From assembly GCA_018398765.1 (NCBI GenBank), contig JAHBMJ010003524.1, positions 25,691-89,690 of the forward strand: 64,000 nucleotides of DNA, read 5' to 3'. Source of the DNA: Chromera velia (lineage: Eukaryota > Sar > Chromeraceae). The number at the start of each line of letters is the position of its first letter. The first letter of the stretch is position 1. This document shows positions 1 to 9,458 of the stretch, in pieces. The notes under the pieces were generated by a model. The model ran no database searches. It was given only the letters and a program-made list of their open reading frames with translations, and had not been told where the DNA came from. The position numbers were made by a program, and so were the translations under genes.

Positions 1-3000
1 GACGGGGATGGAGACGGAATCGGTCAGTGATCGAATCTTTAATTGTCTGCATGCAGGATTTGACTGCATGAAGGGCATCACGTCTCTGTGATGCACCCAC
101 CCAGTCGTGCAAAGCTGCTTGCCATGAAGAAAATTTTCTGTCTTTCCTACTTTCCTATTTCTATGTCTTGGATGCTGCTTTGGTCCTCCTTTTCAGCATA
201 TACGTGTCTGTGCGTCCTTTCGCAGGACCACTTACCGTTCACCGCTTCTGCAAATCACTCCCCCTCGCTGTCTTTCGCTTCCCTTCTATTCTCTTTCTTT
301 TTATTCTCATGGCATCACCGCGCTGGTCAAGTCCATCAAAACAAGACGAAAAGTTGTTATGTGTCCTGACGTGCACCTCTGCGTGTCTGCAGGAGACGTG
401 TGTGACAACTGCCCGGACGTCCCCAATCCCGGACAGGAGAACACTCTTGGGAACACCGCCGACCCGACAGACCCGGGAGACGCGTGTGATCGGGACGGAG
501 ACGGGGTGCTCGACGTGAATGACAACTGTCCCGATACACCGAATGCTGACCAGTCGGATACAGACGCAGATGGAATCGGTTGGTTCGTCAAATTGACAGC
601 CAGTGAGAACAAAGTCGTTTTCCTCACTGAAGGACCTTTCGCGACCAGTGAGAGTATCTGGATGCGGACGGTTTATGCCCGCATGTGCTTTCGTATGAAC
701 GTAGAAGGTGAAGGAGTCTGTGCAAGAGAGCCATTTGAGTGACGCGTGGTCTTTCTGCTTTTGCCGAGTGGTTTTCTGCTTCTCTCTCACCCGCTATTTC
801 CTCTCCTTTTCTGATACGCATACTCTCTTCAATGAATATACGTACGAACAGCATTTGCACAGACGTCTGTGGCCGCATGTGCCTGTCCCTGTCTGCCTGT
901 ACGTATAATACTCTCTCTCCCCACTCCTTTTTGCCTCGCTTGTTTATGTGTCTGCTTCCATGCTGCCCCCAATTGATTGCGCTCTCTGTTTCATGTGCTC
1001 TGGGGGGGTCGTTTTTCCTTTTTATCTGTCTCCGGGGTCTGCTTCATCATTCCGTCACGCACTTGCCTCATCCCTTTGTGAGTGACCTATCCTGGCATGT
1101 CCTGGTTGAAGAGGTGGTTCCCACATCACTCTGCGATGCACCGTAAGGTCAAAACTCGAACTCTCTTCCAGCTGGGATGGATGGCAAATTGAGTCATAGG
1201 ATTGATGGACCTTCGGAGCTGTCCGCGAATGCCTTGTCCATAATTTGCTTCATGCGTCTTCGACTATGCATAAAAACAAAGCGGACGGCGATTTTTTGTG
1301 TCTTCTTGCAGGCGACGAGTGCATCCCGACCGCTCAGGAAAGAAAGGGCAGATTTGAGTGAGTTCCAATTTTCACTTTCCATCAAGATCATCTGTTTTCC
1401 TTCCTTGTTTAATGGAGTGCTTGCTGTCCTCTGTCTGTTGTCCCCGACGGTTCTTCAAAGGCATCCACTAACCCTCACCCGGCCTGTCTGACGGCTTCCT
1501 CTCCACCCTCACTCATGCACTGTGCATGTCTCTGTATGCAGTCCGAAAGCCGAGCGGGACAGCGCCGTCGAAGCCCTCAGCGGTCAGTTTTTTCAACTTA
1601 TCTTCTTTCGACTCGTCCCACGAATTCTGCATGCGCATCTTTGTGGTTGCAGGAAGTCGGACGCCCAAGGCGGCTCTCCCTGTCTTGCTCGCGAGTCATT
1701 CACCAGATCCATGCACCAATTTTGCCTGCCTGCCTGCAGAAATACCCGACAGGGGGAGGCCTCCACTTCCAATTGTCCCCGTCCCGCCTGAATCAGACGA
1801 TTCAGAAAAAAAGGGAGACGAGGTGGTCACAGCTCTTTTGCGGAGGAAGGATGACGAGGACTCCGACACGCCAAGGAATGTGTTTCAGAACATCGAGTGA
1901 GTCTGTGAGTGAGTGAGTGAGTGAGTGAGTGAGTGAGTGGGTGGGTGAGTGAGTGAGTGAGTGGGTGGTTGGGTGAGTGAGTGAGTGAGTGAGTGAGTGG
2001 GTGGGTGGGTGAGTGAGTGAGTGAGTGGGTGGGTGGGTGAGTGAGTGAGTGAGTGGGTGGGTGGGTGAGTGAATGAGTGAGTGGGTGGTTGGGTGAGTGA
2101 GTGAGTGAGTGAGTGAGTGGGTGGGTGGGTGGGTGAGTGAGTGAATGAGTGTCTCAGTCATTCAATCACTTATTCAGTCGGTCAGTCACTCATCCATGCA
2201 AGATGCGCGCTGTGCGACAACCAGAGGCTGTGGTTGAAATCGAGAGGCTGTCTACATGGCCTGCATGATGGCTTTTAATCAATTCTTTGCCTTCAAAACG
2301 ATTGGACTATATTTATTTTGCAATTGTCTATGTCCGGCAACGTGTAATCGTTGAACGCAGCTGACCTTCTGGCTACTGCTCCTTCTCCTCCACTTTGACC
2401 CAACGTCTTTTTTTTTTTCCTTCCACCCACCCTGCTTTCTTTCTTTCTGTGCTGCATGCAGCCTGAAATACGACTGGAACCTGCCCCCCGTTCAGATCGC
2501 AGAGCCCGACGGTCTCGGGAAGAGGACGAGCTCTGTGAACTGGGACGGACTCGTGGAGGCTGTGTACGATGGTGAACCTGACTCACTCGAGGACCAATGT
2601 CAGTCTGTGAGTCCCTTTGTCAGTCAGTCAGCCAGTCAGTCAGTCAGTCCCAGTCAGACAGAGTCAGTCAGCCAGTCAATCAACTAGTCGGTCGGTTGGT
2701 CAGATACACAAGCACTTTCGCTGGTATGAATGGAAATGAAACTTTTGCCATCAAATTTCTGCATGACATCAAGAAGTTGCGTGAGATCCTGCACAACTCC
2801 TTCCGGTCTGCGGATTGCAGTTGGGAGGCTGTGTCTGAATGCGACCGATGCGGGCATCTGCTGGCAGTGGTCGAGAAATTTTGAGTCGTGTGCGGAAGCG
2901 TGTCGACGGTATGCGAGGGCTCGCGGTCAGGAGGAAGAGGGCGCAAGGTACTGCAGCAGAGACCGCCTGACGAATGACAACGGAATCGGAGATGCGGCAG

Positions 3001-3413
3001 ACCGAGCTAACGATAACAGCGGGGGTCTCCGCCCGGTTCCAGAGCGGGGATACTGTGGTGTTGCAACCAACCAGGCTCTGGGGCTCGGCACTCGGGATCG
3101 CCGAGCGGTCGGCCTTAGAGAGTTTGAGAGACAACTCACGCCATTTGTCGACGTCAGTTCCCCTCTGCTCCTTCAGCCCTTCCTGGGACCTCCTGTCTGC
3201 GTCCTCTCGGTGTCAAAGAATTTTGGAAACGTTGAAGGGGACTGCTTCGCACGAGCACCGAGCGACCAGCCCTACTTCCACCGTCTGTGTCCCTGTACAA
3301 GGGAGTGCAGGTGGAATGTGAAGACAGAGTCTTGTGACACGGAAATGAGGAGCAGTATCAAGGGGCCGATTCCGAGAGTCAGTCCGGTACAGGGGGACGC
3401 TACCAGTTCATGA
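1..3413 (+). CDS. Thrombospondin type 3 repeat, Cys-rich protein (3' part, 5' end outside window)
   Basis: Seven exons fit one frame with matching phases: 1-22, 393-578, 1312-1357, 1542-1582, 1653-1896, 2462-2598 and 2821-3413 (stop TGA). Exons 1 and 2 encode acidic calcium-binding repeats of the thrombospondin type 3 kind, seen as DGDGDGIG, GDVCDNCPDVPNPGQ, DRDGDGVLDVNDNCPD and DTDADGIG; both exons end in the same phase after the DGIG motif, so the repeats look exon-shuffled. Middle exons give a low-complexity acidic linker. The last exon encodes about 197 residues with at least 14 cysteines, including CWQWSRNFESCAEAC and a C-terminal YFHRLCPC, like Cys-rich extracellular modules of algae and dinoflagellates. 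The family binds Ca2+ outside the cell, so a secreted or surface protein is likely. The signal peptide would lie upstream. Frame and repeat calls are firm; the function is inferred. Confidence 0.8.
1897..2160 (+). repeat. (GTGA/GTGG)n array starting at a splice donor
   Basis: About 260 bp of GTGA and GTGG units run without a break from the GTGAGT donor after exon 1653-1896 of the thrombospondin-repeat gene. The donor itself is the first repeat unit. Confidence 0.9.
2599..2705 (+). repeat. (GTCA)n array starting at a splice donor
   Basis: The intron after exon 2462-2598 opens with GTCAGT and continues as degenerate GTCA units (CAGTCAGTCAGCCAGTCAG style) for about 100 bp, so there are many overlapping decoy donors. 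Confidence 0.85.
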
Positions 3414-3695
3414 GACCACCATTCCGCAAAAGGGAATACGACGAGAGCCAGGGCGCGTTTCCAGCCAGCCACCCAATGCATTAGAGCTGTCTTTATAGAG
3501 GACCACTTAGTGAGGCTGGCTCCAGGGAAATGTGGTACTCGGAAGATCGAGACATCACTAGTTCTACATTGAACCGTGTCCAGATTGTCAGCACAATTCA
3601 AAACCGACTTTGCCCGACCAGATTGAATAATTCATCCATCATTTTCTATCATTTTCAAAATGTTCAGGCGGATGACTTGAATAAGTGAGTGAGTA

Positions 3696-5061
3696 GATGA
3701 TGATGATGAGGTTGACTAAAGCCGGCAGCCATCGTGTCCCAATGGCAGAAGGCAGTCTGAGCATACATGCATTGCTAGCCTAGGAGCGTAAAAGCTCGCT
3801 CAGAGAGGCCACACTGAGTCAACCAGAAACTGATTGAGTGATTGAGTGATTCGTGAATGGTGATTAGCCTTTAAATAAGCATCTTCGGCGACGCAAAATT
3901 TTTCTTTTAAGGCTTCAACTTTTTTTTTATTCTCGTATAAGGCTAGGTATGAGGCCGCTTTTGACTATAAAACGTAAAAAAACTATGAACTTTTTCTGCA
4001 ACAGTCGGAGACGGCTTTGCGAACTTCTTGTTCCCCCAGTCTCTTGACGCAGTTGAGGCCCCCGGAGTCGCCAGGTGTCCCCTCACTCCGGAACAAGCAG
4101 CGGTGCTCCAAAAGGACAACCACAGAGCAAGCAGAGGAAGCAAAACACCCATAATAACCTCGGAGCTTCAACCAACTGAGGAGACGCCTGCGAGTTGGGC
4201 TTTCTATTCCACTCAGATCCAGAACCATGGCAAACACGGCGGTACCCGTAATTTCGTACGCTTAGGGGTAGATACCAGCCTTCTAGGTTTCCCCCTTCCT
4301 TCAATACCGACCAGACAAGCCGCGCTCAGGGCTGCAGCCAGTTTTTGAAAAGGCGGTGCTGTGTAAAAGAAGAAAATCGGAGGAGACAGCGAAAATCTGG
4401 GGGCATGACTCGATCGGGGTTTTCTACCTGGGTCAGGACGGCAAGTCACATGTATACACCCACCATGGAGCACTTCAGGACGGCTGTAATGGCATGAGTT
4501 TCCCAATATTCGAACACCAGTCGGGGAAAAGTAAAGAAAATAAAGAAAAAGAGAAAAAGAGAGAGATAGGATAGAAAAAGGCGGGTAGTTTGGCTCTCTC
4601 CGGCCACTTTTTAATCCTGTAGACCAATGTTTAAAGCCGACCTTTTCTCATAGTTCAGAACAAGCCCCTTTTGAGCCGCCGGGGGTCATTTATCATGTTT
4701 TTGCGTATGCTTTCTCCTCTGGAGGAGGGCTGCCGAGCTGTTGCCGAGCTTACCTCTTGCCGAACGTTGGAAGCCTTGAAGGCTAGGCCACTAGTCTAGG
4801 CAGATAACGATGGTATATGATGATAATGAAAAACTATGAACTTTTGGCTTCTTTCAGCTTTATAGTCATAATATCCGATGCAGGGGGATTTAAACCCTAG
4901 TTGCATGGAGGAGGGGCCACCTTCTGTTTCTATTTCTATTTCCGCTTTCGCTAGGCTTTGATCCAATGCCCCAGTGAGGCCTAGGTCGAAGGATTGTATC
5001 TATATAGGAAATATTAGGTTGGCCAGAGCCTATACGGCTTACCGGCTTTAACCGCATACAT

Positions 5062-5115
<54 letters not shown>
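3696..5115. mobile_element. (GAT)n-bounded inverted-repeat module, copy 1
   Basis: The left edge at 3696 is (GAT)n followed by GACTAAAGCCGGCAGCC. The right edge (about 5019-5115) is GGCCAGAGCCTATACGGCTT, then GGCTTTAACCG and about 17 ATC units. Read on the minus strand, the right edge is also (GAT)n, then GGTTAAAGCCGGTAAGCC, so the ends are imperfect inverted repeats. The same two edges recur in the same outward arrangement at 62838-63650, and the left edge alone at 27426. Either this is a DNA element with microsatellite termini, or it is two inverted 3' tails of a retroelement. The interior has no convincing gene; an open frame at 4028-4348 without an ATG start may be a fragment. Confidence 0.5.
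5063..5115 (+). repeat. (ATC)n microsatellite tail
   Basis: About 17 uninterrupted ATC units follow GGCTTTAACCGCATACATA. The same junction of sequence and (ATC)n occurs near 63635. Confidence 0.9.
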
Positions 5116-5354
5116 ATGAAAACAAAATATAAAAAAGAAAAGAAAATTAAATTAATAGATTTTTTTTATTTTTTTTTCCTTTTTATTATATTTCTTTATC
5201 ACTGTGCGATATACGTGCGTTGTATGTGTGTATTATTCAAAGAAGTAGTAGATATCTAGCATTGAACCCGCATTTGAACGCATTGAACCACCAATGTAGG
5301 CGGCAAGCCTGGGTAAGGTACAACTTAATTCCGTTTAATTTAATATTATTTATC
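5116..5354. other. AT-rich spacer
   Basis: AT-rich sequence between the (ATC)n tail and the hAT-like element, with T and A runs. No coding or RNA signal seen. Confidence 0.6.
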
Positions 5355-5362
5355 TGTACATA
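5355..5362 (+). repeat. Target-site duplication, left
   Basis: TGTACATA directly abuts the terminal ATAGGGGTGTAA and is repeated exactly at 6025-6032. Confidence 0.85.
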
Positions 5363-6024
5363 ATAGGGGTGTAAGAATGGGGGGGGGGGGTGTATTCGAG
5401 CTCTTAGGACTCCAGATCCGACGGGGTGACCGTCCCCCCCGTTTGAGCTCTAGGGAGATCAGACCCCTATAAACGGGGACCCCCCCGTTTAGAGAGCTCT
5501 AGATGAGAAAAAGTGCTAGGTCATGAAGACAACCTAGATGATGACCTTCATGAAGCCTAAACTATTCTCAACTCTAACTTAAAACATACTTAAACTTCTG
5601 AAATTCTAGCTAAAATCTTCTTGTAACATTTTGTAACTTAAATAAAATTAACTTCAGCATCAATTGAATTCAACTCCGTCATGAGGTGTCATTAATCAGC
5701 TTCTAATTTTTTCTAATTTGTCATCAAACAAAGAATGGCAGAGGCAGAAACATTTGCGATATAGACATTAGGTAATCGATGTGCCCTTATGTATCAGGGC
5801 AGTCATTGTGCACCTGCAGAAAGGCGACTCAAAAAATTAATTTTGATCGTGCGCACAAACTCCGCGCGCNNNNNNNNNNNNNNNNNGTTTGATCCGACGG
5901 GTCCCCCCCCCCGTTTGCGCTCTGCAGCCCCGTCTGAAGGACGGGGCCCCCCCGTCGGGCAGGCTCCTACCTGCCCCGCTGACGGGGTCCCCCCCCCCGT
6001 CCAAAAGAGATTTTACACCCCTAT
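5363..6024. mobile_element. Non-autonomous hAT-like DNA transposon (MITE-like)
   Basis: The element starts with ATAGGGGTGTAA at 5363 and ends with TTACACCCCTAT at 6024, a perfect 12-bp terminal inverted repeat. It is flanked by the identical 8-bp direct repeat TGTACATA. Eight-base target duplications with a TAGGG-type end are a hallmark of the hAT superfamily. Inside the ends, both arms carry G-rich or C-rich blocks and the recurring motif GATCCGACGGG followed by a C-run and GTTTGAGCTCT or GTTTGCGCTCT. The central part is AT-rich, has no transposase frame and contains a 17-base assembly gap. At 662 bp it must be mobilised by a transposase encoded elsewhere. The intact target duplication suggests a fairly recent insertion. 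Confidence 0.75.
5870..5886. other. Assembly gap (17 N)
   Basis: Run of N flanked by CGCGCGC and a C-rich block, inside the hAT-like element. Confidence 0.99.
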
Positions 6025-6032
6025 TGTACATA
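6025..6032 (+). repeat. Target-site duplication, right
   Basis: TGTACATA, identical to 5355-5362. Confidence 0.85.
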
Positions 6033-6679
6033 TATAGCAAATACAAATCACGTACCACAATTTTTAACAAACTGCTTCATTGGAATAACAAGTGAAAATA
6101 ATTGTTTTGATTAACTGGTTGCAGTGATTAACTATTAACATTGTTAATCTAATTATAATATTAATTTAAATAATGTTATGTTTTATTGTAAACGAATAAA
6201 AAAATTTTTTAAAAATTAAAAGCCACTAAAAAAGCCATATATCGGCAATTGACTTTGTTTCTTGTTATTGGATCAACAAATTGAATTAGATTATAAAATA
6301 GCTAGTAAAGCAGTGTTTTTTTTTGTTAAAACTTGAATTTATAGTCTATTTTTACCCAAAAATAACCTCCAGAATGAACTTTTTTTTTTTGTCGTGGCCT
6401 TCTCGATCCCTAGCTCGATCCGATCTCAAATTTCTATGAATTTCGATATACTGTACCACTTAAAACGTCTGTGTAGGTAGTGGTGACACCCAGTTGTACC
6501 GAGCTGTACCTTATATTTATAGTATTAAACACCAACAAACAACACAAATGGCCCTGAAATGGGAGCACAATTCTTCCAGAGAATAAACAGAAATCCGTTT
6601 AAAAAGAACAAAACACAAATAATTTCAAATACACTGAGGGGATCACAGTTAAAACAAACAAGCTTTGACATACTTTTAA
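6033..6679. other. AT-rich intergenic DNA
   Basis: Strongly AT-rich with A and T homopolymers. No gene, RNA or element boundary recognised. It leads into the minisatellite. Confidence 0.6.
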
Positions 6680-8575
6680 GGTTGGATTCTGTTTATCTCT
6701 CGACTGGATCAACCTTCCTTCCTTATGGTTGGATTCTAGTTATCTCTCAACTGGATCAACCTTCCTTCCTCATGGTTAGATTCTAGTTATCTCTCAACAG
6801 GGATAACCTTCCTTCCTCATGGTTGGATTCTAGTTATCTCTCAACTGGACCAACCTTCTTTCCTCATGGTTGGATTCTCTTTATCTCTCAACTGGACCAA
6901 CATTCCTTCCTCATGGTTGGATTCTCTTTATCTCTCAACTGGACCAACCTTAATTCCTTCCTCATGGTTGGATTCTCTTTATCTCTCAACTGGGACAACC
7001 TTAATTCCTTCCTCATGGTTGGATTCTCTTTATCTCTCAACTGGGACAACTTTTCTTCTTTATGGTTGGATTCTCTTTATCTCTCAACTGGATCAACCTT
7101 CCTTCCTCATGGTTGGATTCTCTTTATCTCTCAACTAGGACAACCTTCCTTCCGCATGGTTAGATTCTGTTAATCTCTCAACTGGACCAACCTTCTTTCC
7201 TCATAGTTGGATTCTCTTTATCTTTCAACTGGGACAACCTTCCTTCCTTATGGTTGGATTCTGCTTATCTCTCAACTGGACCAACCTTCCTTCCTCATGG
7301 TTGGATTCTGTTTATCTCTCAACTGGATCAACCTTCCTTCCTCATGGTTGGATTCTCTTTATCTCTCAACTGGGATAACCTTCCTTCCGCATGGTTAGAT
7401 TCTGTTAATCTCTCAACTGGACCAACCTTCTTTCCTCATAGTTGGATTCTCTTTATCTTTCAACTGGGACAACCTTCCTTCCTCATGGTTGAATTCTCTT
7501 TATCTCTCAACTGGACCAACATTCCTTCCTTATGGTTGGATTCTCTTTATCTCTCAACTGGGACAACCTTCCTTCTTCATGGTTGGATTCTCTTTATCTC
7601 TCAACTGGGACAACCTTCCTTCCTCATGGTTGGATTCTGTTTATCTCTCAACTGGACCAACCTTCTTTCCTCATAGTTGGATTCTCTTTATCTTTTAACT
7701 GGGACAACCTTCCTTCCTCATGGTTGGATTCTGCTTATCTCTCAACTGGACCAACCTTCCTTCCTCATGGTTGGATTCTGTTTATCTCTCAACTGGGACA
7801 ACCTTCCGTCCTCATGGTTGAATTCTCTTTATCTCTCAACTGGACCAACATTCCTTCCTCATGGTTGGATTCTCTTTATCTCTCAACTGGGACAACCTTA
7901 ATTCCTTCCTCATGGTTGGATTCTGTTTATCTCTCAACAGGGATAACCTTCCTTCTTCATAGTTGGATTCTGTTTATCTCTCAACTGGACCAAACTTCCT
8001 TCCTCATGGTTGGATTCTGTTTATCTCTCAACTGGACCAACCTTCCTTCCTCATGGTTGGATTCTCTTTATCTCTCAACTGGGACAACCTTAATTCCTTC
8101 CTCATGGTTGGATTCTGTTTATCTCTCAACAGGGACAACCTTTCTTCCTCATGGTTGGATTCTGTTTGTCTCTTAACTGGACCAACCTTCCTTCCTCATG
8201 GTTGGATTCTGTTTATCTCTCACTGGACCAAACTTCCTTTCTCATGGTTGGATTCTGTTTGTCTCTTAACTGGACCAACCTTCCTTCCTCATGGTTGGAT
8301 TCTGTTTATCTCTCAACTGAGACAACCTTCCTTCCTCATGGTTGGATTCTCTTTATCTCTCAACTGGACCAACCTTCCTTCCTCATGGTTGGATTCTGCT
8401 TATCTCTCAACTGGATCAACTTTCCTTCCTCATGGTTGGATTCTCTTTATCTCTCAACTGGGATAACCTTCCTTCCTCATGGTTGGATTCTCTTTATCTC
8501 TCAACAGGGACAACCTTAATTCCTTCCTCATGGTTGGATTCTGTTTATCTCTCAACTGGGACAACCTTAATTCCT
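6680..8575 (+). repeat. 47-bp minisatellite, about 40 units
   Basis: Head-to-tail units can be written as GGTTGGATTCTCTTTATCTC, then TCAACTGGGACAACC, then TTCCTTCCTCAT (47 bp). Units differ by point changes such as CTC/CTG before TTTATC and GGACC/GGGAC/GGATC. A variant inserts 4 bp (CCTTAATTCC), giving 51-bp units. All plus-strand frames are long and open because the unit rarely contains a stop; the apparent proteins shift frame every unit and repeat only every three units, so coding is unlikely. The flanking DNA is AT-rich and intergenic. Confidence 0.95.
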
Positions 8576-8690
8576 GAGCAGCACTGGCATAAGACAACCT
8601 CCATGCAGAAACAATTCAAATAAACAAAAAAGCCTTAAAGACTTTTACGTTCCTCCATGAAATGAGACGGGCGACAATGAACTGCCAATG

Positions 8691-8723
<33 letters not shown>

Positions 8724-8855
8724 ATGAAATCGGAACATGCAATATTGAACGGCGTCAAGTGTTGCACAAATGAATCATTGACAGTGCGATATTGTGTGTT
8801 TTTATACTCAAAGCGTAGGAATGAACTATTGACTGCTTGATCTGCCTTTGTATAC
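8576..8855. other. Spacer with (AC)n
   Basis: DNA between the minisatellite and the 3' end of the phosphatase gene. It holds a (CA)n run at 8694-8720 and probably the 3' untranslated region of the minus-strand gene. Nothing else seen. Confidence 0.6.
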
Positions 8856-9171
8856 TTAAAGCGCCTCGACCAATTCCTGCACGCTAATCAAGGGGAAGCA
8901 CTCTATTGCCACAGGTTTCGACGTTTCAATTTCAAAGTCGTCATCCAAACGGGCGCCGTTCTCGATTTGATCCCAGTCAATTTGTGCGTAGGGTTGCAAG
9001 AGGCTGCATGCAATCAACCACAAAGTCCAAAGTCGAAAGATGGATTGGGGTATACTTTTTGTTTCTGTTTGACTGTGTGAGGCGAATTTGATGCGTGTTC
9101 AGAACAGAGAAAACAAATGTGTGAGTCCTTCATGCAGGCGTCGCTTGATGAGCATTTGCAACAGCTGTTCA

Positions 9172-9205
<34 letters not shown>

Positions 9206-9261
9206 TGCACACATTTACTGTCTCTCTCTCTCTCTCTCTCTCATACACACACACACATTAA

Positions 9262-9297
<36 letters not shown>

Positions 9298-9315
9298 TAC
9301 TTGTACACACATTTA

Positions 9316-9354
<39 letters not shown>

Positions 9355-9381
9355 GCACGCACGCACGCACGCACACACATA

Positions 9382-9418
<37 letters not shown>

Positions 9419-9427
9419 ACAAGCACG

Positions 9428-9458
<31 letters not shown>

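Noticed and set aside
1802-2161. Minus-strand frame of repeated His-Ser-Leu-Thr
   Set aside because: It is the complement of the (GTGA)n intron repeat.
4028-4348. 106-codon plus-strand frame inside the (GAT)n module
   Set aside because: No ATG at the start, no recognised domain and no splice partner; noted only as a possible fragment.
6680-8575. CRISPR-like array
   Set aside because: Units are contiguous, with no unique spacers, in an intron-rich eukaryotic genome.
6559-8623. Overlapping plus-strand open frames of 60-214 codons
   Set aside because: They are frames through a 47-bp tandem repeat; the unit is not a multiple of three and all plus frames look alike.
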